NCBI GenBank assembly: GCA_900539655.1
Contig: UQCR01000005.1
Location: forward strand, 62,001-126,000
Direction of reading: 5' to 3'
DNA from: an uncultured Robinsoniella sp.
Lineage (GTDB): Bacteria > Bacillota > Clostridia > Lachnospirales > Lachnospiraceae
DNA: 64,000 bases
Below are positions 56,001 to 63,535 of this stretch, one piece after another. The position numbers and the translations under genes were made by a program. Numbering within the stretch: position 1 is the first letter of the stretch; every line of letters starts with the position of its first letter. The notes below the pieces were generated by a model. It ran no database searches. It was not told where the DNA came from and worked only from the letters and a program-made list of their open reading frames with translations.

Positions 56001-58343
56001 TACCTTTAAAGTCAGCTTTCCTTTTACGATTTCAACGCGGATAATGTAATCTTCATTTGCTTTAATCGCTTTACTTTCACCAAGTTTCTTTGTACCAGAT
56101 CCATCCACTAAGGTCCATTCTGTTGCGGAAGTATTGTAAACTTTTACATTTCCGATCTGAATACCGCTCTTTAGCTGGTCTGCCTGCATTTTTAACTGGA
56201 ATACACCATGTTCCGGCATACTGATATCTTTATTGACAGCTGCTGCATTCCCTGCTGCCGCACCTTGCAGATAACCGTCTTTAATCTGAGCTGACTCCAG
56301 GCCATCCCAATTTACCGCTGCAATTGTATCATAATACTCTTCATAATAAACTTTATCCAGTGGAGCTGTTGAGATGTCCTCAAATTTTTCTGTATAAAGC
56401 AGATCGTCCACATAAATCTTACCGGTTCCTGTTATTCCGGGATAACCCGTTCCAATAGAAACTCCTGCCGGTATTTCAGCAGCAGATTTTTTTCCATTGA
56501 TGCTAAGTGTTACTTTGTCTCCGGTAAAGGAAACTGCAAGATCATTCCAGGAATTTAACTTTGGAGATTCTGCTTCCCCTTCCAATGGATATTTCTGATC
56601 CCCTAAGACAAACTCCCACTTATTCTCATTGTACTGTACCATTCCAGTACCGATCTTAAGTCCAAAGTCTGCATTTTCCGTCTTGACTTTTGCCGCATAA
56701 GTTCCCTGTGATAATTCTACGGCATCTGTTAGCTCAGCCATGCCGCTGACATTTGTCAGGCTCAGAACCTTATTGGATCCTTCCTTTACAATTGCTGGTG
56801 ATCCCTGGCTCCAGTTTCCTGTGATGCCATCCTGGAAATCATTTTCATATTTCAAGATAGCTTCCGGCTCAATTATTTTATTGGTGTAGATAACATCATC
56901 AATTAATACGGCAGTACTTCCCCAGGTACGGATACCAAACTGACCTGCCACACCATTTTTTAATACATCCAGATTAAAGGTTCCCACCGGTTCTTTGTTT
57001 AAATAAACGGTGATCGATCCTTCCCGGAAATTAATGATTAAATCATTCCAGGTTCCGTTCACTGGTTTTTGCATATCAATGGAAGGATAACCAGACTGAT
57101 TTTCTACAACCCATTGTCCCCCATCCCAGTTTAACTCACGGAACTTGCCATCCTTCGCTCCAAAGCGAAATCCAAACTGCTTCGGTGTGCTATTGGCAGG
57201 TGCAACCGCCTTGTAACGAAGCGATAAGGTTCCCTCTTTGATATCCGGTGAATCCAGATCTACCACTCTTCCTTTACCGGATGCTATTTTCAATACCCTG
57301 TTTCCGGTATCTGTTGTTTCAATCGCTGCAGCATTGTTACTCCACTTTGGGGTATATGCCGGATCTTCATAATCCTGGACATATTCCACAACGTTGGATG
57401 GCTTGTCCTTTGTTCCTACACCTTCTACCTTGAAGTCTTTAATAGAAATTGTGGCTGCTGCACTATACCACTTGAACAATCCAGCCTGTCCTCTTTGCTG
57501 AACCAATGATTCCGTCATTATATCAGGAACTGTTTCATCATAAATGATCTCATCATCAACCGCAATCACAACACGTTCGCCATGAAATCCGATACGAAGT
57601 TTATATTCTGTCCCCTGATCCAGTACTGGCCCTTTAAATGTTTTGTAAGCGCCGTCCACTACCTGAAGAACCCAATTTCCCTGGACATCGTATCTAACGG
57701 AAACTCCATTAGAATCCTCATTTGTCTTAAACAAAAATCCTATTCTTTCCCCTTCAGATTGATATTTAAAAGTTGTCGTAATGATACCTGAAGACATATA
57801 TGGAGACTTATCCCAGGTCGCAACAAATTTGCTATCGGTCAGAGAATTAATTTTCATGGTTAACCCATTATCTACCGTTGCCGTACCAGTACCAAACTTA
57901 TAGGTAAATGGTTCCGGTTCATTTGACTGGTAATTGTTTTCATAAAATACAATTTCCTGCCCTTTTGGTATTTCTGAACGGATGGTATTTAAAAGGCTGG
58001 CAAATTCTTCGTCTGCACTAACCCCTTCTGCCGCATTTGCAGCATTCTTCTCCTGCAATTCACTCTCTGTCTCTGCTGCCTCGGTTGCAGCCCCTTCCGT
58101 TGTGATACCTTCTGTATCGCTTGTTGATTCAGGCTCCTCTATATCCGTTGTCTCACTCTGCACCTCTGTTTCCTTTACACCCTCTGTCTCAGTGAGTATC
58201 TCCATTGCTTCGGACCCATTCTCCTGCAGTTCTGCCGCATGCACAACCCCTGCTGAAAATAAACCTTCCGCACTGGAGCATACCAGACATAGAGATAATG
58301 TAAAGCTGATTACTCTCGCCGCCAGATGCCTCTTGTTCCTCAT
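50061..58343 (-). CDS. Giant secreted endo-alpha-N-acetylgalactosaminidase, GH101
   Basis: 2760 residues with a signal peptide (cleavage near VVHA at about 37). After a Glu/Thr-rich segment come five LamG/ConA-like modules (about 130-1050), for example GIITTTFKYQSEGERIGFLF and HATFDFTPSVGDDMQGGRYGF. A beta domain follows, then the GH101 catalytic barrel. Asp1435 in FYYIDVYTG and Glu1461 in VGTEFSGPIE fit the nucleophile and acid/base. Downstream are beta-sandwich and galactose-binding-like domains (about 1700-2060) and FIVAR repeats (about 2070-2590), including a 200-residue tandem duplication. Two Big_2 domains end it (about 2600-2760). No LPXTG sorting motif. The enzyme releases core-1 disaccharide from mucin Ser/Thr. 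The ATG has an AGGAGG site. Confidence 0.92.
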   Translation of the reverse strand: MRNKRHLAARVISFTLSLCLVCSSAEGLFSAGVVHAAELQENGSEAMEILTETEGVKETEVQSETTDIEEPESTSDTEGITTEGAATEAAETESELQEKNAANAAEGVSADEEFASLLNTIRSEIPKGQEIVFYENNYQSNEPEPFTYKFGTGTATVDNGLTMKINSLTDSKFVATWDKSPYMSSGIITTTFKYQSEGERIGFLFKTNEDSNGVSVRYDVQGNWVLQVVDGAYKTFKGPVLDQGTEYKLRIGFHGERVVIAVDDEIIYDETVPDIMTESLVQQRGQAGLFKWYSAAATISIKDFKVEGVGTKDKPSNVVEYVQDYEDPAYTPKWSNNAAAIETTDTGNRVLKIASGKGRVVDLDSPDIKEGTLSLRYKAVAPANSTPKQFGFRFGAKDGKFRELNWDGGQWVVENQSGYPSIDMQKPVNGTWNDLIINFREGSITVYLNKEPVGTFNLDVLKNGVAGQFGIRTWGSTAVLIDDVIYTNKIIEPEAILKYENDFQDGITGNWSQGSPAIVKEGSNKVLSLTNVSGMAELTDAVELSQGTYAAKVKTENADFGLKIGTGMVQYNENKWEFVLGDQKYPLEGEAESPKLNSWNDLAVSFTGDKVTLSINGKKSAAEIPAGVSIGTGYPGITGTGKIYVDDLLYTEKFEDISTAPLDKVYYEEYYDTIAAVNWDGLESAQIKDGYLQGAAAGNAAAVNKDISMPEHGVFQLKMQADQLKSGIQIGNVKVYNTSATEWTLVDGSGTKKLGESKAIKANEDYIIRVEIVKGKLTLKVNNQTVGTEEEVSYDKTQGGFGIYNPNAEKMNVKIDAMGAEELSVYEETFGDLYNPNWESSKPLDNSNNAIHNTEAGTLTIKVPGVTRFLNKDSIPMKDVHATFDFTPSVGDDMQGGRYGFVFRDTDFTGGLSVEVDINGNWRVNVNDSTKGFGKTFSLKAGETYKVAIDLIGNTVQLKFTDKDNVVTDMGSVTMESMSDTPGLFGIKSWYGSKELTFDNFEMIEEASLPLFSANEKTVEIQKDGLTAVIDQSFPRILSYKLNEKTMRGQEDQLGTVVLNGEKLSPAVTGTKKDDSTYEYVMDFADKGVTIKATLTVAENHVVEFKITDIAETGSVKVKTFSLGDNSWAYADDKMEGPSYAWTKSNGQWHGVSEELADDMSQMEKSGAEGTTMAMISGNGLAASIENNVMSGGNKVVMEKSVKSLVKKAQIRNGEWTYRYGDSTDKEELPWAKIVITEDANADGNVDWQDAAVAHRKYILEEAFGAKDMANNMMYIAFNFASQANDPFLNSLETGKVLYNYMDGFGQMVLHKGYQAEGHDDDIPSYSNVGVRQGGVEDFKTLIGEGDKYNMSIGVHLNATEYHLDANELYYPNLSGATAAGYQSDRLAKGWDWIDTAYYVDQTKDVLTGQLQKRFKDLYDLTKVGDKGLDFYYIDVYTGNDYNAYKLVDYINDLGVKVGTEFSGPIEPGVTFTHWGTDLGYPNKGNKSVLYRMVKNDLDIFVGNALFKGQKIPVVTTWGDSKTDVQQGVTVFYNEVLPTKFMQHFGVLKSETDQITFEGNVTSTRNKETKMVELRQDGKLISSWADTGTTTDEGERHAGEATSLIPWSWDIKTGDKLDINGGAKLYHWNTTGNPTTWELTDEFKNVPSFDLYETTQQGKVKIGTISNDGGTITIDSKKNTPYVLYPSTSTHVLEAAGNWGEGSPAKDFAFNAEKFADEGGVWEKTGDASIEVVPGKVNYDISKEMSENRWDRYAQFKTEGGTLSQEMTGLKPGQDYTVGVWTETQNGRKASIEVTIGDQTYTNFVTGKDGVHRSSFKYVGTRWQRMDVEFTVPEGVTTAQIKLTAEKGDGVVNFDDVKVWQHTTTEDDVNNSDYVLYEDFENTYEGWGPLEYGGGSRKIHIASDRSNENDNNEIVKPGEDKVGPVMTWVLDGENSLKLNENEVGRYVVTNESGLKLQPNTSYDLTFDYTLEDGCDYVVYVKPVSQGAEGKLGFKDHDNATEVKLSHTPTTGDKKTKSTFKGTFTTGAAEDYQIYFYEKAILKPTDSNPTSAYALILDNVGVKYNYEEMKNKLQQLYDANKDLKEGDYTAQSWKVFKEALDAAQEALGSQESTAAALKEAYDALDKAVSGLKAHGVLEDLIKQAEAVKQGEYSANSYARLASALENARNVDRNNQEAVIEAEKNLKNAMDGLVRTVEALEALEEAKKIVQDDFTTDSFTALQNAITEVENLIKNSLELTQLQLNASVERLASAQKALVKKVQNPVIEKLKTIYDTYNGQDSVYTSNSFSAMKQVLTSIEAAMADLSNVSEAEGNELLKQAKQAENQLVKRAEKTKLREAYESAKDLPLNQYTDISIKNLKDLFPQIDAVLEDVDIDQKSVDEIYEKLEDAINGLVKIVEAQKALTEAKKVVQGNYTKDSFTTLQNAIKEVENLIANSTDLTQAKLDAAVGRMTAAQNSLVKVVQKNVIDSLRTIYNTYNGKDAAYTSNSFAAMKQVLARIETVLADTSNVSEKEGSDLLVQVKAAESQLVKRADKTNLNSAYQSAKAISFSKYTDKTVKAVKDLFSQIDAVMANANADQKTVDALYNKLNQAVKGLVKKTITSVKLNVKKKTLGEKEKFKLTVKLKPSGVSAGTLKWSSSDKKIVTVDKKGRITAKKPGTAKITVKTANKKSAYCTITVRKKPKSVTLTAKSDRLKVNKTMQLKTKLSKGSAGKVTYSSNKPKIATVSASGKVKALKKGTVTITVKTYNNKKDHVKIKIVK

Positions 58344-58592
58344 AACTTTTCCTCCTGTTACTTATTATTACAGAAACCTTATCCTGTTACCCACAGAATA
58401 AATTATATACTAAATTTTAGCAATATCTTCTATGCAAATAAGCAATATTCCACAAAAAAAGCCCTCGATTACACAAGTGCACCTTAAACTTCACTCTCAC
58501 TTTCTACTTTAGGTTATACTATTTTATATCTTTTGTATATTGCATTTCTTTTTATAAATCTTGTCAAGTTAAAATTCATATAAAATGTATTT

Positions 58593-60335
58593 TTATCCAG
58601 GCAAGCTGTCTTTCACACATAAGGTTCCATATCCCAGGGTGGGATTTGGGTAGACCCGCTCTACATTTAAAGGCCTCGCGCCGCGGATCAGATAAGCTTT
58701 TACTTTCTCTCCATATAAATAAGGATCATTTCCCATAACCATCCCCCACTGCATTAACATTGCCGCTGCCCCTGTCACAAACGGCGTTGCAAAAGAAGTT
58801 CCGGAGACGGTGGCATATCCCCCTCCTGGTGTTGCTGTTGTAATGTCTACTCCGGGAGCTGACAAATCCGGTTTAATCTGGCTGTTATCTCTGTTATAAC
58901 CTCTTCCTGAAAAAGGTGCATATGTTAAAAGCCTGGAATCATAAGCGCCTACCGCAATGACTTTTCTTGCCGTAGAAGGGATTGTAAGCGTTGTTTCCAC
59001 TGTCGGCTGATAAAACCTGGTACCAATCCCCACCGCTGCCGATGCCGGAAGCCAGACATCATATCTGCCTTCTACGATTCGTTTAGGTGTAAAGATCAGC
59101 CTCCAGATACCACTGTCAATATAAGTATCCCGCGGGATAAAATCAATATAGATCTCCTGTGACACACTGCTTGGACTGGGCTCTCCATAATAGATGAGCA
59201 GCTGGGTCATACCCGCGACATAACGCTGAGGCCCCAGGACTTCCTGCAATGGCCCTATTACCTGACCGGATGGATGCACAATGCTGATATCAAATTCATC
59301 CACATAAGACTTCCAGATCTGCAGATTTATACTCAGTTCATTATTAACAATCCCAAATTGTATTTCCACAGGCTCATTATTGCGCAGTATTCCGGAAGTA
59401 TGGCCACCTGTACTCCCCTCATTTCCCGTACCCACTGATATTGTAGATTTCCACAGATTTGAAATATCATCGATATATGTTTCCAGAAGACCGCTTCCAT
59501 CATGTGATCCATACACAGTTCCAAAGCTCAGATTAATGGCAACGGGCTTCTGATATTCAATTGCCTTCCTGATTACATAGTCCAGCGCCTGCATCAGCTC
59601 CGTCGTTCTGGGAAATGAATTCGGGCGTGCCAGCCCCAGCTTTACGACTATAATGTCACTTTCATAGGCAACCCCTCTGTATCTTCCGTTAGATGCCCTT
59701 CCATTCCCTGCGGCTATGCCAAGTACCTGGGTACCATGACCGCTTAAGTCTCTGGATGGCACTGCCTGGGTTGACTGGACTTCCCCTTCTGTCTCAGGAT
59801 TTAATGCGGCGTTAATCTGCGCCTGATTAAATTCTGTTCCAATTCTGAATCCTTCCGGAGGATTCCCCGGCAGCGTCTGATCCCAGATATTTAAGATGCG
59901 GGTACTTCCATTGGGATTTCGAAAATCAGGATGTGTATAATCCACCCCAGAGTCAATGACTGCAACAATAATGCCCTCGCCATTTAAATTAAAAGCTGGA
60001 GTCTGCAGCACATTCATGCAGGACGCAGCCCTTCCCTGATTCACAGAAAAGAATAACCGCTTTGGTTTTTCAATAAATTCAACCTCCGGCTGTGCAGCCA
60101 GAAAATCAATTTTTGACTCCGGTAATGTGATAATTGCATATTCATTGATTAATTCCACAACCTGAATGTCTTCGCTCTCAAGCCTTGATATGTCTCCTGA
60201 GTACTTTACAATAATTTCCCACTTCTGATCTATAGGATCATACCCCACATCTAAAGTCAGGGATTTTTCCCGCTCTTCCGGAGTAGCATCCAGCGCCAGG
60301 TTCAGAAGATTTTCTATTTTTTGATCAGTTGCCAT
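58593..60335 (-). CDS. S8 family subtilisin-like peptidase (Csp-like)
   Basis: 580 residues with no signal peptide. Pro-region at about 1-95 (YAIITLPESKIDFLAAQPEVEFIEKPKRLFF), then the catalytic domain with Asp128 (VIDSGVDY), His200 (SGHGTQVLGIAAG) and Ser514 (SGTSFATPFVTGA), so the triad is intact. A large insert (about 300-450) between His and Ser holds a beta domain. This layout matches the Csp-type germination subtilases of clostridia. Located at the end of the TasA-like cluster on the same strand, but separated by a hairpin. It could process spore or matrix proteins; inference only. Confidence 0.9.
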   Translation of the reverse strand: MATDQKIENLLNLALDATPEEREKSLTLDVGYDPIDQKWEIIVKYSGDISRLESEDIQVVELINEYAIITLPESKIDFLAAQPEVEFIEKPKRLFFSVNQGRAASCMNVLQTPAFNLNGEGIIVAVIDSGVDYTHPDFRNPNGSTRILNIWDQTLPGNPPEGFRIGTEFNQAQINAALNPETEGEVQSTQAVPSRDLSGHGTQVLGIAAGNGRASNGRYRGVAYESDIIVVKLGLARPNSFPRTTELMQALDYVIRKAIEYQKPVAINLSFGTVYGSHDGSGLLETYIDDISNLWKSTISVGTGNEGSTGGHTSGILRNNEPVEIQFGIVNNELSINLQIWKSYVDEFDISIVHPSGQVIGPLQEVLGPQRYVAGMTQLLIYYGEPSPSSVSQEIYIDFIPRDTYIDSGIWRLIFTPKRIVEGRYDVWLPASAAVGIGTRFYQPTVETTLTIPSTARKVIAVGAYDSRLLTYAPFSGRGYNRDNSQIKPDLSAPGVDITTATPGGGYATVSGTSFATPFVTGAAAMLMQWGMVMGNDPYLYGEKVKAYLIRGARPLNVERVYPNPTLGYGTLCVKDSLPG

Positions 60336-60363
60336 AACGTATTCTCACCCTTATTCTGCAATT

Positions 60364-60395
60364 AAGGACGGAAGATTAAACAATCTTCCGTCCTT
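60364..60395 (-). terminator. Perfect 14-bp hairpin between TasA-like and S8 genes
   Basis: AAGGACGGAAGATT and AATCTTCCGTCCTT with a 4-nt loop. T-tract is weak (AATTG). It may end transcription of the TasA-like operon or partly read through into the S8 gene. Confidence 0.65.
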
Positions 60396-60421
60396 AACAA
60401 TTATTAATACATTATATGATT

Positions 60422-61033
60422 TTACTTGGCCTGATATTCTATAATTTCACTTGGGCTGCTAACTGGCCATGGAGCATCTTTCCCAAAATCCGGTGTTACA
60501 TTTCTAGCCTGAATTGCTTCCACATTAAAGATAATTTCTATTTTTGCAGAATTAAATGCATTCGTCCATGAGGTAGGGATCTGCATCGTATAGATATTTC
60601 CGGCGATTTCCTGCTCTTTTAACAGCGGAATCTTATCATTTCCGGTTACAATCTCTTTATAATAGATGTAGTCACCTTTCAGTGTCCAGTTCTCACTTAA
60701 AACTGCTCCAAAGTCAGAAGTTCCATCTGTTTTAAACAGCGGGTAATCCACATCATTTACCGTTACCTTAGGAGCTGCTATACGAATATAAGAATCCTGA
60801 CTGTCTGCAGCTAAATTAATTGTGGGGTCCTTTCTAATAGGATCACCAGGTAACAATGACTGATAATTTTCTTCTATATAATTAGGTTCTTTGATCTCTA
60901 CGCTGACAAAACCAACTGCCAGTTTATTATTTACCGTATCTTTATCGGTAAACCAAGCTAACGTAGCTCCCACAGTCACGAGACCAACAAGTGCAGCTGT
61001 CGTAACCAACAGCGCTATTTTTTTCTTAACCAT
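60422..61033 (-). CDS. TasA/camelysin-like surface protein (SipW-dependent)
   Basis: 203 residues. SipW-type signal region at about 1-30: KKKIALLVTTAALVGLVTVG then ATLAWFTDKDTVNNKL. The mature part is a beta-sandwich with DSYIRIAAPKVTV and KIEIIFNVEAIQARN, as in camelysin/TasA. These form fibres or matrix components. The ATG overlaps the stop of the preceding small gene by 1 bp, so they are coupled. Paralog of three other genes in this cluster. Confidence 0.88.
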   Translation of the reverse strand: MVKKKIALLVTTAALVGLVTVGATLAWFTDKDTVNNKLAVGFVSVEIKEPNYIEENYQSLLPGDPIRKDPTINLAADSQDSYIRIAAPKVTVNDVDYPLFKTDGTSDFGAVLSENWTLKGDYIYYKEIVTGNDKIPLLKEQEIAGNIYTMQIPTSWTNAFNSAKIEIIFNVEAIQARNVTPDFGKDAPWPVSSPSEIIEYQAK

Positions 61034-61227
61034 TACTCTTCCTCCTCTTCGCCTATGGCAGAATCCATCAAACGGATTAACTCTAATGCACTACGGAATG
61101 GCTGTATTCTTTTTTCTTCTACCCAGTTTACCGTTCCCTGCCACGTCTGATTTTTTCTGCTCTTTACTGTAACAATAAACGTTTTCTCTTCGTTTTTATT
61201 GGAACCACCCATATATTTCGAATCCAT
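61033..61227 (-). CDS. Small conserved-looking protein in the SipW/TasA-like cluster
   Basis: 64 residues with no signal peptide. The core TWQGTVNWVEEKRIQPFRSA, followed by LELIRLMDSAIGEEEEE, looks like a real protein domain; I have the impression of seeing such sequences beside SipW genes in clostridia but cannot verify it. The start is uncertain: ATG at 61227 has GGAAG nearby; a longer frame to 61248 or TTG 61299 would run into the structured element. Coupled to the following TasA-like gene by TGATG. Confidence 0.65.
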   Translation of the reverse strand: MDSKYMGGSNKNEEKTFIVTVKSRKNQTWQGTVNWVEEKRIQPFRSALELIRLMDSAIGEEEEE

Positions 61228-61298
61228 TCCTTTCTTCCGTTGAGCCATCAGGCTGATTTCGCCGCTAATTGCTGAAGTTTGTAATTTTATAAACTTCA

Positions 61299-61451
61299 AG
61301 CGTGTTTTCTCACTGCTTGTATCCGGTGTTTGCTCCGCTTTGCGGGAGATCAGTGCAAAATTGGGGGCGTAGTGGGGTTACGTTCTTAATTTGCACGGCC
61401 GCCCCCTGCTTGGCAGAGCCATCGGATCAGGCGATGAATTTCAAACACGCT
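61299..61451. other. GC-rich element with pseudoknot-forming arms
   Basis: Outer arms AGCGTGTTT (61299-61307) and AAACACGCT (61443-61451) enclose 153 bp. Inside, GTGCAAAATT (61353-61362) pairs with AATTTGCAC (61388-61396), while GGGGGCG (61363-61369) pairs with CGCCCCC (61400-61406). The order a-b-a'-b' is an H-type pseudoknot. Additional hairpins: CTCCGC-TTT-GCGGGAG and CATCG-GATCAGG-CGATG. GC content is clearly above the neighbours. It is either a non-coding RNA or a dispersed repeat of a mobile type. Confidence 0.7.
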
Positions 61452-61501
61452 CTGGTGAGTATTTACTGTTTGTTGCTATCCTGTTTACTGTGCTTCTATG
61501 T

Positions 61502-62110
61502 TTACTGTGCCTCTATGTTTGCTGGTTTATTTGTTTCTGCCTGAATATCATTTCCTTCTGAATCTCTCCATCCCATAATTGAACCACGTTCTGAATATGG
61601 TGTAAAGCTATCAGCCTGAATTGCTTCCGCAAAAACGTTAATCTTAAATGTCAGTTCCGATACTTCATTACCCCAGTTCTCCGGTATTTTAACACTCTGG
61701 AACAGATAATCTGACGCACCTGCTGCCATCGATGCCTGATAATAATAGTAACCATCTGTTGACAGGAACCATTTAGTTGTATCAATATCAATCAAAGGTA
61801 ATATATCCGCAACTTGTTCATCACTCAGACCTTCAAATACAATTTTTGCACGTACATATGCATCTAAAGATCCTTCATCTACTGTAATTTTAGGGTCTTT
61901 TTTAATCGTCTGGTTTGGCTTAACGTCTTTAATCGTATCATCCGGGTTCTTACTAAACTCTGGTTCATCTAATTTAATATCAACTTTTCCCATTGTTACA
62001 ACGTTTGTCTTACTGTCTTTATCTGTGAAATATGCTAAAGTAGCCCCTACTCCGATTACTGCTACCAATGCTACTGCTGCTACCATGGTTAATATTTTTT
62101 TCTTTTTCAT
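61502..62110 (-). CDS. TasA/camelysin-like surface protein (SipW-dependent)
   Basis: 202 residues. N-terminus KKKKILTMVAAVALVAVIGVG then ATLAYFTDKDSKTNVV is the SipW-cognate signal class. Mature part with DAYVRAKIVFEGLS, WFLSTDGYYYYQASMAAG and TFKINVFAEAIQADSF. Paralog of its neighbours, likely exported and assembled at the surface. It precedes the GC-rich element. Confidence 0.9.
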   Translation of the reverse strand: MKKKKILTMVAAVALVAVIGVGATLAYFTDKDSKTNVVTMGKVDIKLDEPEFSKNPDDTIKDVKPNQTIKKDPKITVDEGSLDAYVRAKIVFEGLSDEQVADILPLIDIDTTKWFLSTDGYYYYQASMAAGASDYLFQSVKIPENWGNEVSELTFKINVFAEAIQADSFTPYSERGSIMGWRDSEGNDIQAETNKPANIEAQ

Positions 62111-62206
62111 AATTTATTACCTATCCTCTCAATTTTATATTTGGGGTTCTATACTCATTATATTCGGGGTTTTGATGTTCATTTATGGATGATTGTGATT
62201 CATTTT

Positions 62207-62824
62207 TTACGGATTTAATGCTTTGCTTAATTGAGCAGTTGCTTCTGTAAGTGCTTTTGCTTCATCAATACCATCTGCCTGAATTGCAGCTGCAACAACC
62301 TTTACTGTACCAACAGTACCGTCTTCGTTACCTTCTGCTTTTTCATTATACTGAACGCTTGTAAATACTGGAGGAAGTAATTTATTTGTATCTTGTTTTA
62401 ATACTTTTTCTTTATATTTATAGATACCATTTAAAGTTGTAGTACTATCTGTCTTAACCCAGTTATTGCTATCCCAGCCGGCAATTGTAAAGTTTTTACT
62501 TACTAATTCATCTGCTCCGCTTACCTGAACGTACACCCAGCAATCAGAAGAATCAGCCTTAACTGTTACGACTGGTCTCTTAGCAACTTCCTGTCCCGGA
62601 TACATATTTTTACCGTCTGTGGTATCATTCCACTCTGATTCTTTCGTAAAATCTTCTTTCGTTTCACCTGTTTTTTCATTCAAATCGATATTAACTTTAC
62701 CAACTGTAAATGTATTTTTTGCTACGTCTGTCGTGCTTGTTAAGTACGCTAAAGTTGCTCCAACCATTACTACACCTGTCAAACAAACTGCTGCTACCAT
62801 TGTGATTAAACTTTTTTTCTTCAT
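62207..62824 (-). CDS. TasA/camelysin-like surface protein (SipW-dependent)
   Basis: 205 residues. Signal region KKKSLITMVAAVCLTGVVMVG followed by ATLAYLTSTTDVAKNTFTVG. Mature part has MYPGQEVAKRPVVTVKADSS, CWVYVQVSGADELV and KVVAAAIQADGID. It is the longest divergent paralog in the cluster, lacking the Phe of the AYFTD motif. It has a predicted single Cys in the mature part. Confidence 0.88.
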   Translation of the reverse strand: MKKKSLITMVAAVCLTGVVMVGATLAYLTSTTDVAKNTFTVGKVNIDLNEKTGETKEDFTKESEWNDTTDGKNMYPGQEVAKRPVVTVKADSSDCWVYVQVSGADELVSKNFTIAGWDSNNWVKTDSTTTLNGIYKYKEKVLKQDTNKLLPPVFTSVQYNEKAEGNEDGTVGTVKVVAAAIQADGIDEAKALTEATAQLSKALNP

Positions 62825-62955
62825 CTTATTATCTCCTATTCCTTTTCTTATTTATTGGCTCTTTATGTTTTCCTATCTTATATATCCAGTATATAACAAT
62901 CCAGTCACACACTGGTCATACAGAGATAATTAAATGATTCTTTTTTCAATATTTT

Positions 62956-63471
62956 TTATTCTTTTTTTATTTCTTTTTTGTCCTCTTTTTTCTCATCTTT
63001 ACTAAATATTTCAGGCAAAAAAACGAGTAAAATCAGCACTATAAATACAGCGCAGATACCAGCAATTCCAAGCGGTGTTTTGGCATAAATACTGATATAA
63101 CCCATGAGCGGAATATGAAAACCTACTTTACCGATAACGCTGGATGCTGCAACCGGTTCCGCATCTTCCACTTCATTTGCATCACCCTTTGTAGTAATTA
63201 ATTGCTTCTCAAGATCAAAGTCTTTTATTCTATGTGTTACCACTGTATCGCTTCCCATATGAAAGCTAATTACATCTCCCACTTTTAATTCATCAAACGG
63301 AGCTTCCTTTACATAAGCAATGGAACCCACACCTATGTTGGGTTCCATACTTCCACTTAAAACTGCCATCGTTTGATATCCAAAAAAGTGTGGTACAATT
63401 AAGGCTGCAGCAACTAACGCTAATATAATTAATAATAAAGAACTTAATATTCCACATACTTTTTTTAACAT
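62956..63471 (-). CDS. sipW: Signal peptidase I, SipW type (Ser/His dyad)
   Basis: 171 residues with N-terminal TM (about 5-27) and C-terminal TM (about 130-152). Catalytic Ser41 in VLSGSMEPNIGVG; the SipW-type His is in TVVTHRIKDF instead of the usual Lys, so it is the ER-type signal peptidase. It processes TasA-family pre-proteins. The start at 63471 has CGGAGG 6 nt upstream; the longer frame adds eight residues. It sits between TasA-like genes, its expected clients. Confidence 0.93.
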   Translation of the reverse strand: MLKKVCGILSSLLLIILALVAAALIVPHFFGYQTMAVLSGSMEPNIGVGSIAYVKEAPFDELKVGDVISFHMGSDTVVTHRIKDFDLEKQLITTKGDANEVEDAEPVAASSVIGKVGFHIPLMGYISIYAKTPLGIAGICAVFIVLILLVFLPEIFSKDEKKEDKKEIKKE

Positions 63472-63535
63472 CTTTTTCCTCCGAGCTTCTCTCATTTTGT
63501 GTCAAAAATTTACTTTTAATATCATAAAACTAATT

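Noticed and set aside
61302..61544. Plus-strand 80-codon frame over the GC-rich element
   Set aside because: It crosses the inverted arms and runs into the adjacent TasA-like gene on the other strand; no ribosome site.
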